From G965220825 sp965220825 (GTDB taxonomy: Bacteria; Pseudomonadota; Alphaproteobacteria; UBA828), in assembly GCA_965220825.1 (NCBI GenBank), contig OZ244839.1:1612001-1676000 (forward strand): a stretch of 64,000 nt of DNA, given 5' to 3'. The stretch's first letter is position 1. Every line of letters begins with the position of its first letter. Of this stretch, positions 19,722 to 26,426 are shown one piece after another. The notes beneath the pieces were generated by a model, which was not told the origin of the DNA, did no database searches, and saw only the letters and a program-made list of their open reading frames with translations. Made by a program: the position numbers and the translations under genes.

Positions 19722-20132
19722 TCAGCCGCCAGGCCTCGCCCGTTCGATTTCTATTCCGACGCCCGCCGCGTCCGCGTAGACATCGAGCTTTTCGACCCGT
19801 ACCCAGGCCCGCCGGGAGCGCGGATCCGCGAGGCACACAGCGAGGATTTCGTCGGCCAGCGTCTCGACGAGATTGATATGGCCGCGGCCCGCGACGGCCC
19901 GAACGCCTTCGACAACGGTCTCGTAGGAGACCACATTGGCGATATCGTCCGCGAGGGGCCGTCCGTCGTCGTCGAGGTCCACCCGGATGTCGATCCGCAC
20001 CCTCTGTGTCCCGGTGCGCTCATGGGCGTAGACGCCGATCATGCAGGGGACCACCAGCCCCCGCACGACGATGCTTCGCTTCGCGTCGCGCGCCCCCACC
20101 GCCGGCGCGTCGGCCGGGTTCCGTCCCGTCAT
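19722..20132 (-). CDS. folB: Dihydroneopterin aldolase
   Basis: A 136-residue FolB that converts 7,8-dihydroneopterin to 6-hydroxymethyl-dihydropterin in folate synthesis. Family blocks are VVPCMIGVYAHERTGTQRVRID, NVVSYETVVEGVRAVA, and INLVETLADEILAVCL with the conserved Glu. The start at 20132 overlaps the stop of the FolM-like SDR. It is the last gene of the DUF1538-PII-CBS-SDR run. The first 20 residues are variable, so a slightly later start is possible. Confidence 0.92.
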   Translation of the reverse strand: MTGRNPADAPAVGARDAKRSIVVRGLVVPCMIGVYAHERTGTQRVRIDIRVDLDDDGRPLADDIANVVSYETVVEGVRAVAGRGHINLVETLADEILAVCLADPRSRRAWVRVEKLDVYADAAGVGIEIERARPGG

Positions 20133-20914
20133 TCCTCCACGGGCTCCCCGGAAGGGATCGACCAGCCGAGATGCTGGCCGCCGTCGAGCGCGATCATCTG
20201 CCCGGTGAGCGCGGGCGATGCGAGGATGAAGCGCACGCCGGCGGCGATTTCGTCGGGCGATGCGCCGCGCTGGAGCGGTGTGCGCGCGCATTGCGCCTCG
20301 AACTGGGCCGCGCTCTGCCGGGCGCTGGGAAGGACCGGCCCGGGCCCGAGCGCGTTAACCCGGATGTGCGGGGCCAGGGCGAGCGCCGAGGTCCGGGTCA
20401 GCGTCCAGAGGCCGGCCTTGCTGAGGGTGTAGGAGACGAAATGGGGCGTGAGGCTCCAGACGCGCTGGTCGATCAGATTGACGATAGAGCCGGTGTGCGC
20501 CGCGGGCAGAGCGGCGGCGAACGCCTGGGTGAGCACGAAGGGGGCGCGTAGGTTCACGGCCATGTGGCGCTCCCAGCTCGCGCGGCTCGCGCTCCCCATA
20601 TCGTCCCGCTCGAAGACCGCCGCGTTGTTGACGAGGCAGCCCAAAGGCCCGAGCGCCTCGGCGGCATGCGCCACCAGGGCCTCCACCTCGGCCTCGCGGG
20701 TGAAATCCGCACGCAGCGCCACCGCCCTGCCGCCCGCCGCCTCGATCTCGGCGGCGGTGCGGGCGGCGGCCTCGTCGGACGCCCGGTGATGCACGGCGAC
20801 GGCCCAGCCGTCTTGGCCGAGCGCGAGCGCGATGGCCCGTCCGATACGCGCGGCCCCGCCGGTGACCAGTGCGGCCTTCGGCATGGGCGGGGCGGGCGAT
20901 GCGGCCTCCGTCAC
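20129..20914 (-). CDS. FolM-like short-chain dehydrogenase (pteridine/dihydrofolate reductase type)
   Basis: A 261-residue SDR with TGGAARIG (residues 19-26), CLVNNAAVFE and YTLSK as YxxxK. The arginine in GGAARIGRAIA, the basic loop HHRASDEAAART after beta strand 2 (NADPH preference) and VNALGPGPVLPS are typical of pteridine reductase/FolM-type enzymes, and the gene is coupled to folB by a four-base overlap. A role in reducing dihydromonapterin or dihydrofolate is therefore likely. It also overlaps the CBS gene upstream by four bases. A generic SDR role remains possible. Confidence 0.82.
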   Translation of the reverse strand: MTEAASPAPPMPKAALVTGGAARIGRAIALALGQDGWAVAVHHRASDEAAARTAAEIEAAGGRAVALRADFTREAEVEALVAHAAEALGPLGCLVNNAAVFERDDMGSASRASWERHMAVNLRAPFVLTQAFAAALPAAHTGSIVNLIDQRVWSLTPHFVSYTLSKAGLWTLTRTSALALAPHIRVNALGPGPVLPSARQSAAQFEAQCARTPLQRGASPDEIAAGVRFILASPALTGQMIALDGGQHLGWSIPSGEPVEE

Positions 20915-21354
20915 AGATCCGGCTCGATGCGCCCGAGCCTGCGGTCCTCGTGGTCGTAATAGCGGAAGACCATGTCCGAGAGCGTCACGAAGCCCACCGC
21001 CTCATTGCCGTCCACCACCACGCCGCGCGCGAGCCCGAAGCGGCCCAGCAGGCGGATCGCATATTTGATCTCCATGTCCGCATTCAGCGTGAGCACCGGC
21101 TTCGACATGATCTCGTAGACGTTCACCCGGTCGGGCGAGCGGTTGAGCGCGATCACCTTGTTGGCGATGTCGGAAACCACGACGATGCCGTATTCGTCGC
21201 CCGCCCGGCGGCGCTCCACGACCAGCGAACGCACGCCGTTCTCCCGCATGCGCTCGAGCGCTTCGCGGACCGTCGCCATGCCGTCCACCGGCACCGGCAT
21301 GGGGGTCATGACGTCGCGCACCCGGTTGCGCTTCCTCTTGGGGCTCGCGGTCAT
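20911..21354 (-). CDS. CBS-domain protein
   Basis: A 147-residue protein made of two CBS motifs (about residues 14-75 and 80-145; VRDVMTPMPVPVDGMATVREAL and VYEIMSKPVLTLNADMEIKYAI), which together form a Bateman module binding adenine nucleotides. It has a basic N-terminus (KRKRNR). It overlaps the PII-like gene upstream and the FolM-like gene downstream by four bases each. Placed between a PII-like sensor and two DUF1538 transport proteins, it probably senses energy charge for that transport system; this is inference from context. Confidence 0.88.
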   Translation of the reverse strand: MTASPKRKRNRVRDVMTPMPVPVDGMATVREALERMRENGVRSLVVERRRAGDEYGIVVVSDIANKVIALNRSPDRVNVYEIMSKPVLTLNADMEIKYAIRLLGRFGLARGVVVDGNEAVGFVTLSDMVFRYYDHEDRRLGRIEPDL

Positions 21355-21701
21355 AGCCGGTCCTCGATTTCCTGTTTGATCTCGGCGATCTGGTGGGAGA
21401 GGCCGACCGCGTCTTCGATGGGAATCTGGAAGGCGATTCCGGAGCCTGACTTCTCCTCGAAGGCGCCGACGGTCGCGATCTCCTCCAGGACGGCGCGGGT
21501 CATATGCTGTTCCACGAGGAAGAGCAGGATGTCCCGCTGGCCGGTGAGGCTAAGGCCCAGGAAGGTCTTTTCCGGCTCCAGACCCTCGCCCCGGCAGCCC
21601 GGGACGATGGTGACGCCGGTGGCGCCGGCGCGCCTGCCGGCCTGGAGGACGGCTTCGGTCTCGCTGTCGTCCACGAACGCTATGATGAGCTTGAAACGCA
21701 T
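21351..21701 (-). CDS. PII-like signalling protein
   Basis: A 116-residue protein of the PII/GlnB-like trimeric fold: FKLIIAFVDDSETEAVLQAGRRAGATGVTIVPG forms the beta-alpha-beta start and GRGEG-like CRGEGLEPEKTFLGL the T-loop region; it lacks the GlnB uridylylated Tyr motif, so it is not a nitrogen PII. Such PII-like proteins are commonly encoded beside membrane transporters and regulate them by binding nucleotides or small ligands. It starts 3 bases from the second DUF1538 gene and overlaps the CBS gene. Its proposed role is gating the DUF1538 pair (inference). Confidence 0.82.
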   Translation of the reverse strand: MRFKLIIAFVDDSETEAVLQAGRRAGATGVTIVPGCRGEGLEPEKTFLGLSLTGQRDILLFLVEQHMTRAVLEEIATVGAFEEKSGSGIAFQIPIEDAVGLSHQIAEIKQEIEDRL

Positions 21702-21704
21702 TGT

Positions 21705-22490
21705 CTATGCTTCCTCCTTCCGCCGTCTGCGCACTCGGAACCCTTCGAGCGCGGACGAGAGTTGAGCGTAACCCAGGACCGCCACGATGGCGAAGACGGC
21801 GGCGAGGGCGATGAGGCCGAAGCCGTCCATCAGCGGGCTTCGGCCCGGCACGTTGGCGGCGAGGCCGAGGCCGAGCGCCGTCACCAGCGGCACCGTCACC
21901 GTCGATGTCGCGACGCCGCCGGAATCGTAGGCCAGCGGGACGATGGTGCGCGCGGCGAAGAGCGTCTGGATGATGACGAGCGCATAGGCGCCCATGAAGA
22001 GATAGGGGAGCGGCACGCCCGTCACGATACGGACGGTGCCGACGCCGACCCCGGTGGCGACGCCGAGGGCGACGGCGACGCGCAGGCCCCAGGGCCGGAT
22101 CGTCCCGCCGGAAATCCGCCCCGCCTTGTCGGCGACCGCCATCAGCGCCGGCTCCGCGATGGCGGTGCCGAAGCCGACGGCGGCCGCGAAGCCGTAGGCC
22201 CAGCCATAGTCGAGCCAGTGAGCGGCGGCGCCCTCCGCGAGGCCGAGAAAGGCAGGGTCCGTGAGTTGCGCAGCCATGGTCTTGCCGAGGGGAAAGAGCG
22301 CCTGCTCCAGGCCGATGAGGAAGAGCACCAGGCCCAGCAGGACGCAGGCGAAGCCCGCGATTGCCCGCCCGAGCGCCGCCGGCCGCCGCCGCAGCACGGC
22401 GACCTGGAAGAAGACGACCAGGCCGATCAGCGGTGCGACATCCCGCACCGTGTCGACGCCGACCGATTTCATGAGAGAGAGGAGGTCCAT
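21705..22490 (-). CDS. DUF1538 membrane protein, second of pair
   Basis: A 261-residue inner-membrane protein with about seven hydrophobic segments and the DUF1538 signature PLAYDSGGVATSTVTVPLVTALG (given in part) near residue 180, plus DGFGLIAL near 225. DUF1538 proteins occur as adjacent pairs; from memory, such a pair from Halomonas (UmpAB) was reported to act as a Na+(K+)/H+ antiporter. It lies 11 bases after its paralogue and 3 before the PII-like gene. Ion transport is thus the leading hypothesis, not something the sequence proves. Confidence 0.82.
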   Translation of the reverse strand: MDLLSLMKSVGVDTVRDVAPLIGLVVFFQVAVLRRRPAALGRAIAGFACVLLGLVLFLIGLEQALFPLGKTMAAQLTDPAFLGLAEGAAAHWLDYGWAYGFAAAVGFGTAIAEPALMAVADKAGRISGGTIRPWGLRVAVALGVATGVGVGTVRIVTGVPLPYLFMGAYALVIIQTLFAARTIVPLAYDSGGVATSTVTVPLVTALGLGLAANVPGRSPLMDGFGLIALAAVFAIVAVLGYAQLSSALEGFRVRRRRKEEA

Positions 22491-22501
22491 GGCAGGCGGC
22501 C

Positions 22502-23314
22502 TCAGACGACCATGCCGTAGAGCAGGACGAAGATGATGGGGGTGAGGCTCGCGAACGCGATGAGGCCGAACCCGTCGATCAGCGGGTTGCGCCCGCGGAT
22601 GGTGGCCGCGAGGCCCACGCCGAGGGCTGCGACCATGGGCACGGTAATGGTCGAGGTGGTGACGCCGCCGGAATCATAGGCGATGCCGACGATCTCGTCC
22701 GGTGCGAGAAAGGTGAGCCCGACGGCGACGGCATAGCCCGGCACGATCCAGAAGTGGAGCGGCCAGCCCTTGAGGATGCGCAAGACCCCGAGCGTGATCC
22801 CGACGCCGACCGAGACCGCGACGGTATAGCGCAGGCCGAGGGCATAGGCCGCCTGCGCGCCCGCATCGGCCGCGATGACGCCGGCATCCGCCGCCGTGCG
22901 CGCCGCCTCGGTCGCCACGGCGATGAGGGTGGGCTCCGCCGCCGTGGTGCCGAACCCGAGCGCGAAGGCAAAGACGAGCAGCCAGACGAGGCTGCCCTTG
23001 CGGGCGAGGCCTTCCGCGAGCCCTTCGCCCAGCGGAAAGAGCCCGATCTCCAGCCCCTTCACGAAGAGGGCGAGCCCCAGCATCACCAGCAGGAGGCCCG
23101 CGAGCAGGCCGCCGAGATCGGGGAAGGGCTCGCCCAGCACGCCGATCTGGAAGACCGCGACCACCAGAGCGATGGGCAGGAGATCGCGGACCGTGCCCAC
23201 CAGCACGCCGCCCGCGGACGCGAACCCCGCCGCCCAGACTCTCCCGCCGGCGAAGCCGAGCCCCCGCGACGGGCGCTGCGCGGTTCTGCGTTCGGAGGCG
23301 TCGGGCGCGCTCAC
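22502..23314 (-). CDS. DUF1538 membrane protein, first of pair
   Basis: A 270-residue paralogue of the following gene, with an extra cytoplasmic N-terminus of about 35 residues and the same signature IAYDSGGVTTSTITVPMV near residue 215 and DGFGLIAFASL near the C-terminus. The block FGTTAAEPTLIAVA corresponds to FGTAIAEPALMAVA in the partner, showing that the two are homologous along their length. First gene of the six-gene minus-strand operon; a weak promoter candidate is at 23355-23383. Confidence 0.82.
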   Translation of the reverse strand: MSAPDASERRTAQRPSRGLGFAGGRVWAAGFASAGGVLVGTVRDLLPIALVVAVFQIGVLGEPFPDLGGLLAGLLLVMLGLALFVKGLEIGLFPLGEGLAEGLARKGSLVWLLVFAFALGFGTTAAEPTLIAVATEAARTAADAGVIAADAGAQAAYALGLRYTVAVSVGVGITLGVLRILKGWPLHFWIVPGYAVAVGLTFLAPDEIVGIAYDSGGVTTSTITVPMVAALGVGLAATIRGRNPLIDGFGLIAFASLTPIIFVLLYGMVV

Positions 23315-23354
23315 ATGCCGACCGGGCTTGTCCAGATGCGTGACTCCGCCGCCG

Positions 23355-23383
23355 CTTATACCGGCTCGGCGGGGTTGCGGAAA
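23355..23383 (-). promoter_or_regulatory. Weak promoter candidate for the DUF1538 operon
   Basis: On the minus strand TTTCCG (23383-23378) and TATAAG (23360-23355) are spaced by 17 bases, about 40 bases before the first DUF1538 start. The -10 fits well, the -35 poorly. Confidence 0.3.
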
Positions 23384-23395
23384 GGGAGTGTCCTC

Positions 23396-23829
23396 GTTCA
23401 GGACATTTGAGACGCTGGGGCTTCTTCGGCCGTCAGGTTGGCACGCTATTCGGCCGGGCTTTGTCCGCCAAGGGCCTGGTTGGGTCTGATGGTATTGAAC
23501 TCGATGGCACCGCCGTCGATCCGGATGGCCTTGACGGGGAAGGGCATGTCGGCCTGGAGCTTGTCGAGGCGTGAGCTGGACACCGTGGCTCCGGTGGGGC
23601 CGCGCAAGTCCGGCGAACCGGCACTATGAGCGGTCGCGCGTCGCCCCTTTTTTCGGTGCGCGGGTCTCCAGGTCCGCATGTTTTTGTTTTTCGAAAAGAA
23701 GAAAAATGCGGGCCTGGAGATCAGCGCACCAAACCTGTCATGGGGGTCCCCTTGAAGTTGATGTGTCCACCAACCGCTTCGGCGACCCCCAACCCCGTTT
23801 CAAGAGCCGCGCCTCATAGCTGTCCGAAC
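23396..23829 (-). mobile_element. IS481-like element remnant, internally deleted, copy 2
   Basis: A 434-bp relative of the scrap at 5781-6102, inverted with respect to it. Read on the minus strand it starts GTTCGGACAGCTATGAGGCGC, continues with the same leader (GGGTTGGGGGTCGCCGAAGC), then a hairpin (23655-23730), then the transposase pieces FPVKAIRIDGG (the second catalytic Asp strand of a DDE integrase core) joined directly to FNTIRPNQALGGQSPAE (the extreme C-terminus). Everything between these, including the catalytic Glu, is missing. It ends with the inverted repeat whose plus-strand sequence is GTTCAGGACATTTGAGACGC. Copy 2 keeps about 110 bp more than copy 1. Confidence 0.78.
23655..23730. 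repeat. Long imperfect palindrome, hairpin repeat copy 2
   Basis: Arms 23655-23678 and 23707-23730 (left arm begins GGTGCGCGGGTCTCCAGG) pair with three mismatches around an A/T-rich loop with the core TTTTTCGAAAAG. On its left, on the opposite strand, lies the AAAAAAGGGGCG tail shared by all copies. Confidence 0.85.
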
Positions 23830-23852
23830 TTCCACAGGAAGTGTGGCGCCGG

Positions 23853-24284
23853 TCACGCACCCATCCAGGGATCGATGACTTCGACATCGATCCCTTCGAA
23901 ATCGCGGATGTTGCGCGTGGCCAATGCCATGTCGCGCGAACGGGCGATCGCGGCGATCTGGCAGTCGGCGGGCAGGATCGGGCGTCCGGCCGAACGGCGT
24001 ATGGCCGCGACCTCGGCATAGGCGCGCGCCGCATCGCTATCGAACGGAAGCACGCGGTCTTCGAAGGCATCGCGCAGCATCGCCTCGATGTCGGAGACAA
24101 GCGATGCCCGTCGCCGGCCCACCGGCAGAATAGCGGCGCCGTAGCGCAGCTCCGCTTCGCCGACGGCGGAGAAAAACAGGTCTTCCAGAGCATGCTCATC
24201 GGCCCACGCAGGGACCGCGGAAGCAGGCGCCTTGCGCATCAGCTCGGATACGACGTTGGTATCGAGCAGCACCGCCATGACCAT
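23853..24284 (-). CDS. FitB/VapC-type PIN-domain toxin
   Basis: A 143-residue PIN-domain ribonuclease, the toxin of a type II toxin-antitoxin pair. It opens MVMAVLLDTNVVSELMR with the first catalytic Asp, then has FFSAVGEAELRYGA with the conserved Glu, LPADCQIAAIA with the third acidic residue, and LATRNIRDFEGIDVEVIDPW at the end. These are the FitB-subgroup hallmarks (DTNVxSE, TRNxxDF, NPW). The ATG at 24284 starts 4 bases after the antitoxin stop; a second ATG two codons later is equally possible. Gene order antitoxin-toxin is canonical. Confidence 0.9.
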   Translation of the reverse strand: MVMAVLLDTNVVSELMRKAPASAVPAWADEHALEDLFFSAVGEAELRYGAAILPVGRRRASLVSDIEAMLRDAFEDRVLPFDSDAARAYAEVAAIRRSAGRPILPADCQIAAIARSRDMALATRNIRDFEGIDVEVIDPWMGA

Positions 24285-24288
24285 CGGC

Positions 24289-24537
24289 TCAATCGAACGC
24301 GGGCGGCTCGCGCGCGGGCCCGCGCGGCGGCAGCTCCAGTTCCACGCCTCCTTCCGGCCCGAAATGCGCGCGGATGATGCCCGCGAGGTTCCGGGAATCC
24401 GGTTTGCGCCCCACGGCATCGCGCAGGATGATGCGCACCTCCTCTTCCATCGAACGATGGTGGGCAGCGGCGCGAACGCGAAGGCGCGTCTTCACATCGT
24501 CGTCGAGGTTGCGAATGGTGATACTCGCCACCGTCAT
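24289..24537 (-). CDS. FitA-type ribbon-helix-helix antitoxin
   Basis: An 82-residue antitoxin. Residues 1-45 (MTVASITIRNLDDDVKTRLR then AAHHRSMEEEVRIIL) form the FitA/Arc ribbon-helix-helix DNA-binding domain, and the C-terminal 35 residues, rich in Pro and acidic residues, are the part that usually plugs the PIN toxin. The ribosome site AAGGGAGG precedes the ATG. It lies directly downstream of a promoter with an internal inverted repeat, which fits autorepression by the FitAB complex. Confidence 0.9.
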   Translation of the reverse strand: MTVASITIRNLDDDVKTRLRVRAAAHHRSMEEEVRIILRDAVGRKPDSRNLAGIIRAHFGPEGGVELELPPRGPAREPPAFD

Positions 24538-24561
24538 GGCCTCCCTTCCCGCGGACGCTTC

Positions 24562-24589
24562 ATTCTAGGGGCGATTGCGATGCAATCAA
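24562..24589 (-). promoter_or_regulatory. FitAB promoter with inverted-repeat operator
   Basis: Minus strand: TTGATT (24589-24584), 16-base spacer, TAGAAT (24567-24562), with transcription expected to begin about 18 bases before the antitoxin ATG. Inside the spacer is the perfect inverted repeat GATTGC-GAT-GCAATC (24573-24587), where a ribbon-helix-helix repressor would block RNA polymerase. Confidence 0.5.
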
Positions 24590-24694
24590 TGGGCGGGGGC
24601 GACCCGTATCTCGGTATCGTCGAGAACCCGCGGAAGCGTATTGGGCGGTTGCTCGGCATGGACGAGTTGGCCCGATTCGGCCGTGCCCGATGCC

Positions 24695-24744
24695 AAAATG
24701 ATGCACCCTATTGAGTAAAATTACTCAATAGGGTGCATCATTTT
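24695..24744. repeat. Perfect 24-bp inverted repeat with 2-base centre
   Basis: Arms 24695-24718 and 24721-24744 are exact reverse complements (inner part TATTGAGTAA / TTACTCAATA, outer part AAAATGATGCACCC and its complement), separated only by AA. It is about 40% GC in a GC-rich region. The plus-strand right arm ends in TTTTCATG, and a very short frame (MTTFRRRARSAL) follows. It could be an operator, a cruciform-type recombination site, or the remains of two inverted copies. The flanks 24590-24694 and 24745-25024 hold no gene I recognise; a scrap translating GDPYLGIVENPRKRIGRLLG lies just left of it. Confidence 0.9.
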
Positions 24745-25024
24745 CATGACGACCTTCCGGCGAAGGGCTCGATCCGCGCTGGCGGAACGTGGGCGCAGAC
24801 GCGCTGAATCTTGAAGAGTCCAAGATCGACGCGCGCGATGCCACTCGGCGTCGCTGCGAGGGCAGACATCGACGCGCTTCCCTGCTCTCACGACCCCCAC
24901 GCCCTCCTGGTCCCGTTTTGGTAGATGGAAAGGGCTATTATCCGCTGTGGAATCGTCGGCGTGTGTCGGTGCGGACGCGAGGCACGGCACCCTGCGCCGA
25001 CATGACCTCCAGCACACGGTAGCC

Positions 25025-25134
25025 TGTAGTGAGACGGTAATCACTCGAAAGATTTGCTGGCGCCGACGCGGAACCGTCAAGAGCCGTGCGCGCCGGCGAT
25101 GGCCAGTCCGTCAGATGATTACCGTCTCACTACA
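25025..25134. mobile_element. 110-bp MITE related to the IS481-family element at 44566
   Basis: A non-coding element bounded by perfect terminal inverted repeats TGTAGTGAGACGGTAATCA (25025-25043 and complement 25116-25134). The ends match the left end of the IS at 44566-45805 (TGTAGTGAGATGGTAATCA) and the interior also resembles that IS's left 100 bases (GACCGTCACGAGTC there, GAACCGTCAAGAGCC here, then GCGCGCCGGCG and GGCCA in both). It is therefore a miniature derivative that could be moved by that family's transposase. No target duplication is evident. Confidence 0.85.
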
Positions 25135-25198
25135 AACCATTTTCCATACAATAGCGCACACCTTGTAATATTTGTTCAGAAACATACTCTCTAGAAAC

Positions 25199-25813
25199 TC
25201 ACACGAGTATTCCGCCAATTATAATTTCTCGGAGCTGTTTCGCCTGGTTGGCAGGCCAATCGGGGTCGTCATCTGGTGGACACAAACTGAAGTCGAAGTC
25301 GCGACGCTGGTACTGAAATTCAGTATATCTCACCCACTTTGTCCACACAAGGTCAGCGAATTCTCCAAGCTTTTTGAAGTACTCTTCATCCCAGCCTTCC
25401 GGAAACGTTCCGTGAATGGTGTCGTTAACGTAGGTGTCTCTGTCATTATGAACGAAAATTTTGTCACGTGCGCTCTTGATTTTTTTGTAAAACCTATTCA
25501 AGACTGGAACGATTTTCTCCATGTCGTTCTTTTCTTCGGGAGACCAGCCGCCATGGTTGCGAAAATAGGGGATCGATAGATTAGTGTTTCCAGCCATATT
25601 AGGCGGGTCATGCAATTTGGCAATCTGAAGACACCAATGCTGCAAAGAAACATCTCGTAGGTGCATAAAGCATGAACCATGTCCTGTCTTTAGGAAATTC
25701 GAACTATCTAAATCAATTTGCTTGAGAAGGCCCTCAAAAAGATGCATGTGCACCGCCCATGCCTCATAGGCGTATCGGCACGTCTGACAAAATACAATCG
25801 CATCGTCTTTCAT
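25199..25813 (-). CDS. HEPN-like (AbiU2-like) hypothetical protein
   Basis: A 204-residue, largely helical, Asp/Trp/Lys-rich protein with no signal or membrane segment. Residues 116-122 read RDKIFVH followed by NDRDTY, fitting the R-X4-6-H motif of HEPN ribonucleases and the RDK-x-HND-R-D pattern of the AbiU2 group. Its base composition is far lower in GC than the chromosome around it, a sign of horizontal transfer. It starts 22 bases after the preceding gene and is last in an operon headed by an MmeI-like restriction-modification enzyme. Role in phage abortive infection is inferred; a structural non-catalytic HEPN is possible. Confidence 0.6.
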   Translation of the reverse strand: MKDDAIVFCQTCRYAYEAWAVHMHLFEGLLKQIDLDSSNFLKTGHGSCFMHLRDVSLQHWCLQIAKLHDPPNMAGNTNLSIPYFRNHGGWSPEEKNDMEKIVPVLNRFYKKIKSARDKIFVHNDRDTYVNDTIHGTFPEGWDEEYFKKLGEFADLVWTKWVRYTEFQYQRRDFDFSLCPPDDDPDWPANQAKQLREIIIGGILV

Positions 25814-25835
25814 TACCGTTACCCTCAGTCAAACA

Positions 25836-26426
25836 TCAGGAATGTTGCGTGTATAGAGAAGTTTCGAAATTGAAATGCACCCCAACACGGAAATATTTCT
25901 TTTCTATACGGCTTAATTCGTCGACTGATTCTCTGAAAATCACATCTACATGGCCCTTTGTCGGGATCACCAAGCCACCTTTTTCGAAAAAACAAAACAC
26001 CCTCGGATGGTTTTTGATTTTTCCTCCGTGAGTTATTGAATTGCGAAACAGTTTTATATCTCGAAATACATCACTTTTCAGCTCACGCTCGTTACTAAGC
26101 CCGGCGTCCTCTGCAATTTTGTACCGATGTCGATCCTCCCACGCCGCACTCAGAAGAACAATCAGGTTTCTCCTGTGGACCATCGTAGTTCTTCCGTTGG
26201 TATCTGATGCAGACATCAGGTGCCCAACAGTCTTTCGATACACAAATTTCGCATCTGGATTATTCGGATTACCCTTACCGAACAGCAGCTCCTTGTCTGC
26301 GGAGGTGTATCCCCGTGAAATCTGATTTGCGAATATCTGATGCCATTGAGCGAGAGCTGCGGAAACCTGTAGCCCATAGCCGTATATATCCACCACATCG
26401 CGATGAAATTCCCTTAGCGCTTCCAT
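25836..26426 (-). CDS. HEPN-like hypothetical protein in restriction operon
   Basis: A 196-residue protein that I do not recognise beyond its architecture: helical, cytoplasmic, with FRDIKLFRNSITHGG around residues 121-135. RNSITH (128-133) fits R-X4-6-H, the catalytic motif of HEPN nucleases, and the surrounding FRN-x-x-THGG pattern is common to MAE_28990/RiboL-PSP-like HEPN proteins. Its start overlaps the end of the MmeI-like gene by 13 bases, so the two are translated together. Low GC like its downstream neighbour. A defence or toxin role is inferred from the motif and context. Confidence 0.6.
   Translation of the reverse strand: MEALREFHRDVVDIYGYGLQVSAALAQWHQIFANQISRGYTSADKELLFGKGNPNNPDAKFVYRKTVGHLMSASDTNGRTTMVHRRNLIVLLSAAWEDRHRYKIAEDAGLSNERELKSDVFRDIKLFRNSITHGGKIKNHPRVFCFFEKGGLVIPTKGHVDVIFRESVDELSRIEKKYFRVGVHFNFETSLYTQHS

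Noticed and set aside
24745..24810. Start of a gene (MTTFRRRARSALAERG) just after the palindrome
   Set aside because: The frame stops after about 22 codons and matches nothing I recognise; kept only as a comment on the palindrome.
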